Source of the DNA: Maribacter sp. 1_MG-2023
Lineage (GTDB): Bacteria; Bacteroidota; Bacteroidia; Flavobacteriales; Flavobacteriaceae
Direction: 5' to 3'
DNA length: 64,000 bases
Assembly (NCBI RefSeq): GCF_030547005.1
Contig: NZ_JAUOPN010000013.1
Span: 1-64,000 of the forward strand
This document shows, piece by piece, positions 18,604 to 27,717 of the stretch (position 1 is the first letter of the stretch; the number at the start of each line of letters is the position of its first letter). The position numbers and the translations under genes were made by a program. The notes under the pieces are model-generated. The model saw only the letters and a program-made list of their open reading frames with translations, made no database searches and was not told where the DNA came from.

Positions 18604-20496
18604 TTATCTATTTAGTACTATTTTAATGTTATCATACTTTTTAACTTTTTTACGAAAATTTCGATAATCATCATATTTACTTTTGTCATATAATCCATTT
18701 TTTAGCTGAATTTTTCTTGTATATTTCAATCGATTTTTATCGATTAATTGAATCGCCATTTCGTAATTACCAAATTCAGAAGTAATCACGACAGGATCGG
18801 GTAATTTTCCCAATTTAAAATCGACGGGAAGCTTTATACTGATCTCATCGCTATCTGTATAGCCTCTATCAATTTCAAAAGACAATTTTCTATCCGTATA
18901 CCTACTCGGAACGTATTTACTTACATTAAAAGCATTAGGTTTAAACAGTAAATTATCGCCGATTTTCGTTACATAAGATTGAGCGGACACCTTTATTTTC
19001 TCAGATAAATAGACATTTTTCTTGTCATGATCAAAAACAACACCCTCTAATTCTAAGGCATTAATATTATTCCAATATTCCGTATAATAATCATTCTGAT
19101 CTTTGCCAGACATTGTTACTACCTGAGAATGTTTATCATACTGTAACCCGTAGGTCTTAATTTCCAAATTTGCCTTAATATCCCCAACATTGTCAAGCAC
19201 TAAATCACCTGTGGTTATCTGTGAATTTTCATCATTCAAATAAGATTGAGTATGTTTTATCTTCCCCCCTTCAGGCGTAACTACCAACACATCCCTATCA
19301 TCAGTAAAATCACTTAAAAATCCAAATGGAATTTTTTGACTTGTACATTCTAGCCATATATCATTTTCTTCGTTAGGTACGTTCAGAATAACATGGTTAC
19401 CTTGCATGATCGCAAAATCCTTTTCCATATCTAGTTTTGTTTGACCTGCATGTACCACACTGTAAAACGACTCTATTCCTTGAGATTTCAAAAGTGCTTT
19501 TGTGTAATTGGTCAACCCTTTACAGTCCCCATACTTTACTCTATCTACTTCTTCGGCAGAAATTGGTTGCCAACCTCCAATACCAAGTTGTACTGAAATG
19601 TAACGGGTATTGTTTTGAACATATTCATATACTTTCTTTATTTTCTCTTCCCTATCAGTAATCCCTGTAAGCTTTTCTTTCATAAGACTTACAGTACTCT
19701 CAGGTAGTTTATCACGGTTAGAAAGCAAACTATTATACTGCCAATTCCCCATAGACTCCCAATCTGTAGCGAAGCCATCTACTCCTTCAAGATGAAACTC
19801 CTCTAATGCAACCATAAGCTGAGGCTCATAATAATAAAAAGAAGGACTTAATGCTTCTCTTTTTTGTGCCGGAATTTGATTCATCTCATAACTTACAAGT
19901 GATTCGGATGATCGATTTATAATAACATAATTATCAAAATTCTTTTCTTTTTTCCGCCATTTTAATGATTCAGCTATTTGCATATTAAAAACACTTTTCT
20001 CAACACTAACCATATAATCATCTATAGGCATCCATCTTGGTAAAAATGCCGTGTTAGGTGTTGTATATGTGTAAGAAAAATCAACGGTATATGGGTAAGA
20101 AGTTGGTGTATACCGAAATACTTTAACCCTAGAGTCACCATATAATGTACCGCCATCAACTGCACTAATATCAATAAAATCCTTTCGTTTAATTTTTTCA
20201 ATTTCTTCGCCCTGTTCATTATAAACATGCGCTAAAATATCTGTTATCTTAGTTTTGGAACTATAAAATGCATAAGGGTTAATTGAACTCTCACCAGCTT
20301 TTTTTAGGATGGTAATAACCCTATGATTGGTTACCTCCATTTTATTTTTTGCAGTGATTTCAACAATTGTCTCATCTAAGCGAACTACCGCATTGGCATT
20401 TTCTTTTAAAGAGTCATTTATTGATAGAATAGAGTAGTTTGTTTGAGCACTTAGGACCGTGGTAAAGATCAAGCTCAGTAATAAAAAAAAACGCAT
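18604..20496 (-). CDS. DUF3857/transglutaminase-fold protein, triad kept (copy 1)
   Basis: A 630-residue secreted protein with a signal peptide ending VLSAQ. The transglutaminase core has the catalytic cysteine in KYGDCKGLTNYTKALL, the histidine in QGNHVILNV and an acidic third position in WLECTSQKIPFGFL. Of the three tandem paralogues it alone keeps the Cys-His pair and could be an active protease or transglutaminase acting in the periplasm or outside the cell. The substrate is unknown. Confidence 0.85.
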   Translation of the reverse strand: MRFFLLLSLIFTTVLSAQTNYSILSINDSLKENANAVVRLDETIVEITAKNKMEVTNHRVITILKKAGESSINPYAFYSSKTKITDILAHVYNEQGEEIEKIKRKDFIDISAVDGGTLYGDSRVKVFRYTPTSYPYTVDFSYTYTTPNTAFLPRWMPIDDYMVSVEKSVFNMQIAESLKWRKKEKNFDNYVIINRSSESLVSYEMNQIPAQKREALSPSFYYYEPQLMVALEEFHLEGVDGFATDWESMGNWQYNSLLSNRDKLPESTVSLMKEKLTGITDREEKIKKVYEYVQNNTRYISVQLGIGGWQPISAEEVDRVKYGDCKGLTNYTKALLKSQGIESFYSVVHAGQTKLDMEKDFAIMQGNHVILNVPNEENDIWLECTSQKIPFGFLSDFTDDRDVLVVTPEGGKIKHTQSYLNDENSQITTGDLVLDNVGDIKANLEIKTYGLQYDKHSQVVTMSGKDQNDYYTEYWNNINALELEGVVFDHDKKNVYLSEKIKVSAQSYVTKIGDNLLFKPNAFNVSKYVPSRYTDRKLSFEIDRGYTDSDEISIKLPVDFKLGKLPDPVVITSEFGNYEMAIQLIDKNRLKYTRKIQLKNGLYDKSKYDDYRNFRKKVKKYDNIKIVLNR

Positions 20497-20573
20497 TATT
20501 TTTAGTTTGGCTAAGCAATACTAACGATGAAATATAATTTTTCTTACAAAATATGTGGAAATATTATTGAATC

Positions 20574-21026
20574 CTAAGTTTTATCCTTCGTGTCTATTAA
20601 AATTGTAACCGGTCCATCATTCAACAATTCTACCTTCATATCTGCCCCAAATATGCCTGTACCTACTTTCTTATCCATTTTATATTCTATGGTAGCAATA
20701 AAAGCTTCGTATAGTGGAATAGCTACTTCTGGTCTTGCTGCTTTTATGTATGATGGGCGATTGCCTTTTTTAGTACTAGCGTGTAGCGTAAATTGACTAA
20801 CCACAATTGCATCGCCTTTTGTAGCTAAAAGTGACATATTCATTACTCCGTTGTCATCATTAAAAATACGAAGGTTGACTATTTTATTCGTAAGCCAATC
20901 GATATCGTCTTGTGTATCTTCATTTTCAATGCCGATGAGTATTAAAACACCTTGTTCGATGGCGCTAATCTGTTTTCCATCAACCGTTACACTAGCTTTG
21001 GAAACGCGCTGTATTACTGCTCTCAT
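20574..21026 (-). CDS. dtd: D-aminoacyl-tRNA deacylase
   Basis: A 150-residue enzyme that removes D-amino acids (and glycine mischarged on tRNA-Ala) from tRNA. The start MRAVIQRVSKASVTV, the motif SQFTLHAST and the GNRPSYIKAARPE block with late LNDGPVTI are diagnostic. Its start overlaps the rsgA stop by four bases, indicating translational coupling. Confidence 0.95.
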   Translation of the reverse strand: MRAVIQRVSKASVTVDGKQISAIEQGVLILIGIENEDTQDDIDWLTNKIVNLRIFNDDNGVMNMSLLATKGDAIVVSQFTLHASTKKGNRPSYIKAARPEVAIPLYEAFIATIEYKMDKKVGTGIFGADMKVELLNDGPVTILIDTKDKT

Positions 21027-21976
21027 TTTTTCTCGTCATGTATATCTACCCTATAATGCTCATCTTCGCCTTTTATCATCTGCAAATAACTATTATACCT
21101 ACTCCATGCAATATCGCCAGTTTCTAAGGCATCTTTTACAGCACATTTTGGTTCGTCTACATGAATACAGTTATTAAACTTACAATGTTGTTTCAGCCTA
21201 AAGAACTCTGGAAAATAGTTCCCTATTTCCTCCTTTTCCATATCTACAATTCCAAATCCTTTTATGCCGGGTGTATCTATTATTCTAGCATTAAAACTTA
21301 AATCGAACATTTCTGCAAACGTAGTGGTATGCTGACCTTGTGCATGCTGTTGAGAAATTTGTTTTGTTTTAATATCTAAGTTAGGCTCTATGGCATTTAC
21401 CAGTGTCGATTTACCTACCCCAGAATGACCAGAAAACATAGAGGTCTTACCTACCATCATTTCTTTGACCTTATCTACATTTTTACCTGTGGCTGCCGAA
21501 ATACCTAAACAGGTATAACCGATATTACGATATAATGCAGCCAAGAATTTAATTTCATCCAGCTCTTCTGGGGAGTAAGTATCTACCTTATTAAAAAGTA
21601 AAACCGCAGGTATTTCGTATGCTTCTGCCGTTATCAAAAAGCGATCTATAAAAACAGGATACGTAGGCGGATTATTCAATGTAACCAATAAAAATACCTG
21701 GTCTAAATTTGCAGCTATGATATGTGTCTGTTTTGATAAGTTTACAGACTTACGAATAATATAGTTTTTACGGGTTTCAATTTCATTGATAATACCGATG
21801 GTATCATCGCCGATGGTCTCAACCTCAAAGCGAACGCTATCGCCTACAGCAACGGGATTCGTACTTTTTATTCCTTTTATTCTAAACTTCCCTTTTATTC
21901 TACATTCATAGAAATCACCATTTTCTGCCTTAACAGTGTACCAACTTCCCGTAGATTTATAAACAATTCCTACCAT
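21023..21976 (-). CDS. rsgA: Ribosome biogenesis GTPase RsgA
   Basis: A 317-residue circularly permuted GTPase that helps mature the 30S subunit. An N-terminal OB fold (about 1-75) precedes the G domain in the order G4 (NKVD, 129-132), G1 (GHSGVGKS, 183-190), G3 (DTPG, 234-237). The C-terminal zinc site shows HCKFNNCIHVDEPKC. It is the first gene of the minus-strand run ending at rlmN. Confidence 0.96.
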   Translation of the reverse strand: MVGIVYKSTGSWYTVKAENGDFYECRIKGKFRIKGIKSTNPVAVGDSVRFEVETIGDDTIGIINEIETRKNYIIRKSVNLSKQTHIIAANLDQVFLLVTLNNPPTYPVFIDRFLITAEAYEIPAVLLFNKVDTYSPEELDEIKFLAALYRNIGYTCLGISAATGKNVDKVKEMMVGKTSMFSGHSGVGKSTLVNAIEPNLDIKTKQISQQHAQGQHTTTFAEMFDLSFNARIIDTPGIKGFGIVDMEKEEIGNYFPEFFRLKQHCKFNNCIHVDEPKCAVKDALETGDIAWSRYNSYLQMIKGEDEHYRVDIHDEKK

Positions 21977-22040
21977 TTGTCCAAAATACCTTCCTTTTAT
22001 ACAAAGTAACTGCTTTAAATATAAAAATTAACATAAATTT

Positions 22041-22089
22041 GAAATTTGAAATTAGAAATTAGAAATTAGAAATTAGAAATTAGAAATAT
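22041..22089. repeat. Heptanucleotide satellite (GAAATTA)5
   Basis: Five perfect GAAATTA units (22048-22082) flanked by one degenerate unit on each side. The array lies between the divergent rsgA and the secreted protein gene at 22119, 30 bases from the latter's start, so copy number changes could alter promoter spacing. Confidence 0.92.
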
Positions 22090-22118
22090 AACATTAAATA
22101 ATAACCGAAAACAAGAAA

Positions 22119-22931
22119 ATGAAATTCATTAATATATCATTGCTGATTCTTGCATTATTTGCACTTACTTTTGGGTCTGCACAAGAAACTATCACAAACG
22201 AATCTGTAGTACAAATGGTCGAACTTGGTTTTGACGATTATATGATTATCGATAAAATAAACACTTCAGATGTTAAATTCGATGCTTCTATTTCAGCTCT
22301 CGGACAAATGAAAAAAGCGGGCGTATCTTCTGAAATTTTATCCTTAATAATGGATAAATCAAAACAGAATACTAAATCTAAAACTGGAATTTATTATACC
22401 GATGCTAGCGGTGAAGACCAATTAGTTCAGCCAAGTGTTTTTTCTGGCTCGAATTCTAATGCAATTGCCCAGGTACTAGTTTCTAACTATTTAAATTCTA
22501 AACAGAAAGCACAACTACCAAAAACACAATCGAACAACGTTATTCGTCAGAACCAACCTGAGTTCACCTTCATTTTTGACCCAAGTGTCACCGAAGTTGA
22601 CAATATGCAAAACAATCAAGGTGGCGATACTGGTATGTTTAACTGGTGGTTTAGAATTGCTAGCAACCCAAATGAATTTGTTTTGGTAAAACTTACAGTA
22701 AAAGAAAAGAAAAACCTTAGAGAAGTAATTACCGGTAAAAAAAGTCGAATAAGTAGCACTAGTGGTATTGACCCGGAATACGCACTTAACTTTTCTATCG
22801 AAGAAATTGAAGGGAATAAATTTAAGGTTACTCCCGACGTTTTAGAGCCAGGCGAGTATTGCTTCATTTATCAAGGTCAAGTACCTCAGGGTAGAGAAAA
22901 CCAATCTGTTTTCGATTTCTCTATTCAATAG
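22119..22931 (+). CDS. Secreted protein of unknown function
   Basis: A 270-residue protein with a clear signal peptide (hydrophobic to LTFGSAQE, cleavage near residue 21). Residues 25-85 are helical and contain NESVVQMVELGFDDYMIIDKI, a short repeat-like module seen in other Bacteroidetes secreted proteins. The C-terminal half is beta-rich and ends GEYCFIYQGQVPQ. I do not recognise a named family and assign no function. It is a single gene with its own terminator. Confidence 0.7.
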   Translation: MKFINISLLILALFALTFGSAQETITNESVVQMVELGFDDYMIIDKINTSDVKFDASISALGQMKKAGVSSEILSLIMDKSKQNTKSKTGIYYTDASGEDQLVQPSVFSGSNSNAIAQVLVSNYLNSKQKAQLPKTQSNNVIRQNQPEFTFIFDPSVTEVDNMQNNQGGDTGMFNWWFRIASNPNEFVLVKLTVKEKKNLREVITGKKSRISSTSGIDPEYALNFSIEEIEGNKFKVTPDVLEPGEYCFIYQGQVPQGRENQSVFDFSIQ

Positions 22932-22950
22932 AAAATTCACTTTATATTAT

Positions 22951-22983
22951 AGACCCGTTGCTTTTAGCATCGGGTCTTTTTTT
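22951..22983 (+). terminator. Rho-independent terminator
   Basis: The stem AGACCCG / CGGGTCT with extra pairs TGC/GCA in the loop region is followed by a run of seven T. It lies 20 bases after the stop of the secreted protein gene. Confidence 0.88.
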
Positions 22984-23317
22984 GTCTACAACTATCTCAA
23001 TAGCTTTTAATGACTGTATACTTTTTACGTCACTCTTTGTTCTACAACTTTTCAAAAAAAAATCTATTAAGTATATTCTCTTATAACGTATTAACAACTT
23101 ACCCCCCTAGTAACAAAAATTAATTATCATAGAACAACCTATTTTTGATAACAAATAAGGTCGCTATATTATTACTCATGGTCATTTAGTTTTGAATTAA
23201 TTGCCGTGATTTTAATTTATAAAATTCTAACTAATATGCTTTTGAAGTTATTGACACAAACATTAGAAAGATAATCAATATACTACTTTTCTTATTTATT
23301 AAAATTTAAACAAAAAA
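22984..23317. other. Gene-free AT-rich gap
   Basis: About 330 bp between two terminators of convergent genes. No open frame with codon character, no repeat of the families seen elsewhere in the window and no convincing structured RNA was found. Confidence 0.5.
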
Positions 23318-23340
23318 AACATCCGCATAATACGGATGTT
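23318..23340 (-). terminator. Terminator of the Phe/Tyr operon
   Basis: The stem AACATCCG / CGGATGTT with a 7-base loop and an A-run on the left gives, on the minus strand, a hairpin followed by a T-run. It is 26 bases after the stop of the last operon gene. Confidence 0.88.
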
Positions 23341-23365
23341 TTGTTTTTATAACGTTAAGCGAATC

Positions 23366-24448
23366 TTAAGCGTTTACAATCTTCTCTTGATGACGAATAG
23401 ACTCTTGGTGAATTGCTTTGAACATACGAAGAACAAACTCTTCACTTAGCCCCTTGCTTTCTCCTTCAAGTATCATAGCTCCTAAAATTTCGTTCCAACG
23501 TGTACTTTGCAACACTGCTACGTTTTTCTCCTTTTTAAGCTCTCCGATTGCATCTGAAGTTTTCATACGCTTACCTAAAGTTTCAATTAATTGATTATCA
23601 ATAATATCAATATTGGCTCTAAGGTTGTTCAGCTTTGCATTATACTCAGCCTCGGTATTATCCTCTTTACGAATCTTAAGATCTCTCATGATCTGAACCA
23701 ATTTGCTTGGCGTCACTTGCTGTGCAGCATCACTCCATGCATTATCTGGATCATGATGTGTTTCTATCATCAATCCGTCAAAATTAAGATCAAGAGCAGT
23801 TTGTGATACATCAAAAATCATTTCTCTATTTCCTGTAATGTGCGATGGATCATTGATAATAGGTAAATCTGGAAATTTAGTCTGTAAATCAATAGCCATT
23901 TGCCATTCTGGAATATTTCTATATTTAGTTTTCTCATACGTAGAGAAACCTCTATGTATTACTCCTAAATTTTTAATATCTGCAGTAGCCAAACGCTCAA
24001 CGGCTCCTAACCATAAAGCTAAATCTGGATTTACAGGATTCTTTACCAACACCACTTTGTCGGTTCCTTTTAATGCATCGGCAATTTCTTGAACGATAAA
24101 CGGGCTTACCGTTGATCTTGCTCCGATCCATAATAAATCAATATCATGCTCTAAAGCTAATTCAACGTGTGCACGGTTAGCAACTTCTGTTGCTGTTTTC
24201 ATACCTGTTTCAGCCTTAACTTTCTGAAGCCATTTAAGCCCTAAAGCGCCTACACCTTCAAAATTTCCTGGGCGAGTACGAGGTTTCCAAATACCGGCTC
24301 TGTAATAATTTACATCGGTATCTTTTAGAGAGTGTGCTATACCTAACACTTGTTCCTCTGTTTCCGCACTACATGGCCCTGCTATTACTAGTGGATGGTC
24401 AAGGTTTAAATCATCCAACCATGTTCTCATTTGTTTTGAATTTTCCAT
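23366..24448 (-). CDS. Bifunctional DAHP synthase / chorismate mutase
   Basis: A 360-residue fusion. Residues about 1-255 are a type I DAHP synthase of the KDO8P-synthase-like group (VIAGPCSAET, RAGIWKPRTRPGNFEG, NDPSHITGNRE), which condenses PEP and erythrose-4-phosphate. Residues about 270-360 are an AroQ-type chorismate mutase (LRANIDIIDNQLIETLGKRM), which makes prephenate. The mutase domain is likely also the feedback sensor. It is the last gene of the operon and supplies both the entry step of the pathway and the branch to Phe/Tyr. Confidence 0.93.
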   Translation of the reverse strand: MENSKQMRTWLDDLNLDHPLVIAGPCSAETEEQVLGIAHSLKDTDVNYYRAGIWKPRTRPGNFEGVGALGLKWLQKVKAETGMKTATEVANRAHVELALEHDIDLLWIGARSTVSPFIVQEIADALKGTDKVVLVKNPVNPDLALWLGAVERLATADIKNLGVIHRGFSTYEKTKYRNIPEWQMAIDLQTKFPDLPIINDPSHITGNREMIFDVSQTALDLNFDGLMIETHHDPDNAWSDAAQQVTPSKLVQIMRDLKIRKEDNTEAEYNAKLNNLRANIDIIDNQLIETLGKRMKTSDAIGELKKEKNVAVLQSTRWNEILGAMILEGESKGLSEEFVLRMFKAIHQESIRHQEKIVNA

Positions 24449-24454
24449 TTTTAC

Positions 24455-25321
24455 TTATTCTATTTCTTGTTTAACGGTATTTCTTTTTAGTATTCCTTTA
24501 ATCTTATTCGTATTATTCATTTCATTATAAATGCCCTCGTAATCATCTTTCTGCAGCATTTCTTTAAATGCCGTAAGATTTTGAATGTACTCTTCTAATG
24601 TCTCGACTACATTCTCTTTATTCTGTTTAAAAATCGGCGTCCACATGGCTGGTGAACTCTTTGCCAAACGCACTGTACTTTCAAATCCACTACCCGCCAT
24701 ATCAAAAATATCGCGCTCGTTCTTCTCTTTTTCAATCACTGTTTTACCTAACATAAATGAACTTATGTGCGATAAATGAGAAACGTAAGCAATGTGCTTA
24801 TCATGAGCAATAGGATTCATATACCTGATTCTCATACCAACTGCCTGAAAAACTTTCAAAGCTCTTTCTTGAAGCTTAAATGCTGTTAATTCTACCTCGC
24901 AAATAATATTCGTTTTGTCTTTGAACAAATTATTTATTGCTGCAGATGGTCCAGAAAATTCTGTTCCTGCAATGGGATGACATGCCAAAAAGTTTCTTCT
25001 CTTAGGATGATTCTCTAAAACCTTACAGATTAAAGATTTGGTGGATCCCACATCAAAAACTACACAGTCTTCATGAACAGCATCTAATATTACCGGAAGC
25101 TCTGTAACCATAACATCAACAGGTATACTTACAATGACCATATCTGCTAATTGTAAATCTTGATAGGTAGCCGTCTTATCGATTATACCCAAAGACAATG
25201 CCTCAGCTAAATTTGCTTCATTAGATTCTATGCCATAAACGGTAACATTGTCGACTGCCGACTTTATGTCTTTCGCTAAAGAACCTCCTATTAAACCGAT
25301 ACCTATTACAAATACATTCAT
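24455..25321 (-). CDS. tyrA: Prephenate dehydrogenase
   Basis: A 288-residue NAD(P)-dependent enzyme that converts prephenate to 4-hydroxyphenylpyruvate for tyrosine. The Rossmann motif GIGLIGGSLAKDI is at the N-terminus. The prephenate-binding block HPIAGTEFSGP and the later SHLSHISSFML with MAGSGFESTVRLA are typical. There is no fused mutase or ACT domain. The downstream mutase fusion gene starts 6 bp after the stop. Confidence 0.93.
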   Translation of the reverse strand: MNVFVIGIGLIGGSLAKDIKSAVDNVTVYGIESNEANLAEALSLGIIDKTATYQDLQLADMVIVSIPVDVMVTELPVILDAVHEDCVVFDVGSTKSLICKVLENHPKRRNFLACHPIAGTEFSGPSAAINNLFKDKTNIICEVELTAFKLQERALKVFQAVGMRIRYMNPIAHDKHIAYVSHLSHISSFMLGKTVIEKEKNERDIFDMAGSGFESTVRLAKSSPAMWTPIFKQNKENVVETLEEYIQNLTAFKEMLQKDDYEGIYNEMNNTNKIKGILKRNTVKQEIE

Positions 25322-25355
25322 TATTAAAGCTACGCTTTAGTTATTTTTCTTTTAA

Positions 25356-26504
25356 CTAATCAAATCTTTTAATTGCTTCTTTTATTTTGTCTTTTGTGAT
25401 ACAAAGAGAAAAGCGAATATAACCTTCGCCATTACTACCAAATATGGTTCCTGGAGTTATGAACAAATCTTTTGTATACAATACATTATCTATAAATTCT
25501 TCTGATGACACACTGCCTTCTGGTAATTTTGCCCATACGAACAAGCCAACGGCATTTTTATCATATGTACACCCAAGCGTGTCTGCCAATTCAAAAATCA
25601 ACTCTCTACGCTCACTATATACGGCATTCAAGTTCTCGAACCATTCATCGGTACTTTCTAATGCTGCTATGGCTCCTTTCTGAATTCCGTAGAACATACC
25701 AGAGTCCATATTACTCTTCACCTTTAAAATAGCATTGATATGCTCTTCGCTACCTAATACAAAACCTACACGCCAACCGGCCATGTTAAAGGTTTTGCTC
25801 AATGAATTCAATTCTAAACACACCTCTTTTGCATTCGGTATACTCAAAATACTCGCAGGTTCGTCATTTAAGACAAAACTATACGGATTGTCGTTTACTA
25901 ACAGAATATCATGCTGCTTCGCAAAGTCTACTATTTTCACAAACTGCTCTTTAGTTGCCGAAGCACCTGTTGGCATATGTGGGTAACTCAACCACATAAT
26001 CTTTACCTTAGATAAATCTTGCTTTGCCAATGCCTCTAGGTCTGGAAACCAGCCATTATCTTCTGTCAAATCATAATATGTAGGCACTGCACCTACCAAA
26101 TTAGTTACAGAAGTGTACGTTGGGTATCCCGGATTAGGAATTAAAACCTCATCTCCTTCATTCAAAAAAGAAAGGCTAATATGCATTATACCTTCTTTTG
26201 ATCCCATTAATGGTAAAATCTCAGTATCAGGGTTGGCATCAACATTAAACCTGTTCTTATAAAAATCAGCAATTGCACCTCTTAACTGAGGTAACCCTTG
26301 GTAACTTTGATATTGATGTGCACCGTTTTCTAATACCGCGTTCTGTATTGCATTTAATACTTCTTGAGACGGAGTCAGATCCGGACTACCAATACCCATA
26401 TTTATGATTGGTTTACCTTGTGCCATTAAGCCGCGTACCTCTCTCAACTTTTTTGAGAAGTAGTATTCCTGTATGGTATTTAACCTTTCGGCTGTACGTA
26501 TCAT
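25356..26504 (-). CDS. PLP-dependent aminotransferase class I/II (aromatic branch)
   Basis: A 382-residue fold-type I aminotransferase. The PLP lysine lies in LNSLSKTFNMAGWRVGF, the phosphate-binding and ring-stacking residues in NPGYPTYTS, and DNPYSF follows. Its place between prephenate dehydratase and dehydrogenase implies the last step to Phe and Tyr (phenylpyruvate or hydroxyphenylpyruvate with glutamate). Sequence alone also fits LL-diaminopimelate or aspartate aminotransferases. It overlaps pheA by four bases. Confidence 0.88.
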   Translation of the reverse strand: MIRTAERLNTIQEYYFSKKLREVRGLMAQGKPIINMGIGSPDLTPSQEVLNAIQNAVLENGAHQYQSYQGLPQLRGAIADFYKNRFNVDANPDTEILPLMGSKEGIMHISLSFLNEGDEVLIPNPGYPTYTSVTNLVGAVPTYYDLTEDNGWFPDLEALAKQDLSKVKIMWLSYPHMPTGASATKEQFVKIVDFAKQHDILLVNDNPYSFVLNDEPASILSIPNAKEVCLELNSLSKTFNMAGWRVGFVLGSEEHINAILKVKSNMDSGMFYGIQKGAIAALESTDEWFENLNAVYSERRELIFELADTLGCTYDKNAVGLFVWAKLPEGSVSSEEFIDNVLYTKDLFITPGTIFGSNGEGYIRFSLCITKDKIKEAIKRFD

Positions 26505-27328
26505 TGTCTTACATTTTTATATTCGCCCAAAACTTTAAAGTCTTCTGACATGATGTTCAATAGACTTTTAGCCTTAGTAAAATCTGCATAATCGGTAAAA
26601 GTAACATCCACAAAAAATGCATATTTCCATGGTGTTTCTATTACTGGTAACGACTGTATTTTTGTCAAATTCAATCTACAATCGCTCATAACATTAAGCA
26701 CAGCCGCTAAACTTCCCCTTTTATGGTCGGTTATGAACCGTAATGAAGCCTTTGTAATATCAGCCTCTGGCAACACATTATTTTTTATCTCTACAATGAT
26801 AAAACGAGTAGCGTTATTTTGTATCGTCTGTATGTCATTCGCTACGATGTCCAACCCATATAATTCTGCCGCGACTTGAGGTGCAATAGCGGCTACATGC
26901 TTTAATTTCTTCTCTTGAATACGTTTAGCCGTCTCTGCTGTATCAACATCTTCTACCAGTTTTATATGTGGATATTGTTTAAAATATTCTTTACACTGCA
27001 ACAAAGCCATCGGGTGGGAACTGACCTCTGTTATATCTTCAATTTTCTGCCCCTTCAACATCATTAAATTATGATGAATATTTAAGTAATACTCACCTAT
27101 AATGTGCAAGTTATTATGATTGACCAATGCATAATTCGGTATTATTGAACCCGCAATGCTATTCTCGATTGCCATAACCCCTTGATCCGCTTCATTAGAC
27201 AATAACTTGTCTACCAAAGCATCGAAAGAAAGACATTCTACCAACTCGATATCGTCACCAAAACAATCTTTTGCTACCTGATGATGGTTGCTTCCCTTAA
27301 TTCCCTGTATGGCTATTTTTAAACTCAT
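26501..27328 (-). CDS. pheA: Prephenate dehydratase
   Basis: A 275-residue enzyme that converts prephenate to phenylpyruvate. The periplasmic-binding-like catalytic part carries GVMAIENSIAGSI and NNATRFIIVE (the conserved TRF triplet). An ACT regulatory domain (about 195-275) with LNLTKIQSLPV (usually ESRP-like, the Phe effector loop) follows. It lacks a chorismate mutase domain, which sits in the last gene of the operon. It is the first structural gene and is preceded by the leader peptide and attenuator. Confidence 0.94.
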   Translation of the reverse strand: MSLKIAIQGIKGSNHHQVAKDCFGDDIELVECLSFDALVDKLLSNEADQGVMAIENSIAGSIIPNYALVNHNNLHIIGEYYLNIHHNLMMLKGQKIEDITEVSSHPMALLQCKEYFKQYPHIKLVEDVDTAETAKRIQEKKLKHVAAIAPQVAAELYGLDIVANDIQTIQNNATRFIIVEIKNNVLPEADITKASLRFITDHKRGSLAAVLNVMSDCRLNLTKIQSLPVIETPWKYAFFVDVTFTDYADFTKAKSLLNIMSEDFKVLGEYKNVRQ

Positions 27329-27391
27329 AATTCACATTTCAACTTTCTGCAACACCCTTCGACTACGTTCAGGATGAATTCAATTTTTGAA

Positions 27392-27423
27392 CAAAAAAAA
27401 AGTTCCGATATATATCGGAACTT
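27392..27423 (-). terminator. Attenuator terminator upstream of pheA
   Basis: The palindrome formed by AAGTTCCGATAT and ATATCGGAACTT (27400-27423) is followed on the minus strand by nine T. It lies between the aromatic leader peptide (stop at 27450) and pheA (start 27328), so it would cut the operon transcript before the first gene. AGTTCCG of its first arm (27416-27422) can pair with CGGGACT inside the leader peptide frame (27457-27463), one G-T pair included, giving a candidate antiterminator. Confidence 0.85.
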
Positions 27424-27449
27424 AGATTCTATTTTATATTTAAAATATA

Positions 27450-27521
27450 CTACAACAGTCCCGTACCTCTCTTAAAAAAGAAGTAAAAATAAAAACCGTT
27501 CCAGAAATATTGTTTTGTCAT
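27450..27521 (-). CDS. Aromatic leader peptide of the Phe/Tyr operon
   Basis: A 23-codon frame, ATG at 27521 and TAG at 27450. Ten of 23 residues are aromatic: YFW at 5-7 and FYFYFFF at 10-16 (six Phe, three Tyr, one Trp). Such a run directly before a terminator and an operon for phenylalanine and tyrosine synthesis is the classic sign of ribosome-mediated attenuation. A ribosome stalled for charged tRNA-Phe or tRNA-Tyr at codons 10-16 would leave the antiterminator segment at 27457-27463 free; one that reaches the stop would cover it and allow termination. The frame is seen directly; the mechanism is inferred. Confidence 0.85.
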   Translation of the reverse strand: MTKQYFWNGFYFYFFFKRGTGLL

Positions 27522-27669
27522 TGTGCTTGTAAACTTTGGCTAAAGTAGTAATTATATTTAAAAATGGATGTTTTCCTTTTTATTATTTTAAAAAAATCAA
27601 TTTCTATCTCAAAAAGCGAAGGTTTTGTGTTAAAAATTGAATGAAATATGAATTACTATTAGAAATAAA

Positions 27670-27695
27670 AAAAGACCTCTAGAAAGAGGTCTTTT
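27670..27695 (-). terminator. Terminator of the lipoprotein gene at 27718
   Basis: The stem AAAAGACCTCT / AGAGGTCTTTT has a 4-base loop, with a T-run on the minus-strand side. It ends the transcript of the gene to its right, which means the hairpin at 27400-27423 is not needed for that purpose. Confidence 0.87.
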
Positions 27696-27717
27696 GAATA
27701 AGTTAAAGGACACTACT

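Noticed and set aside
27392-27423. Hairpin at 27400-27423 as the terminator of the lipoprotein gene at 27718
   Set aside because: That gene has its own strong terminator at 27670-27695, and this hairpin follows an aromatic leader frame and precedes pheA, so attenuation explains it better.
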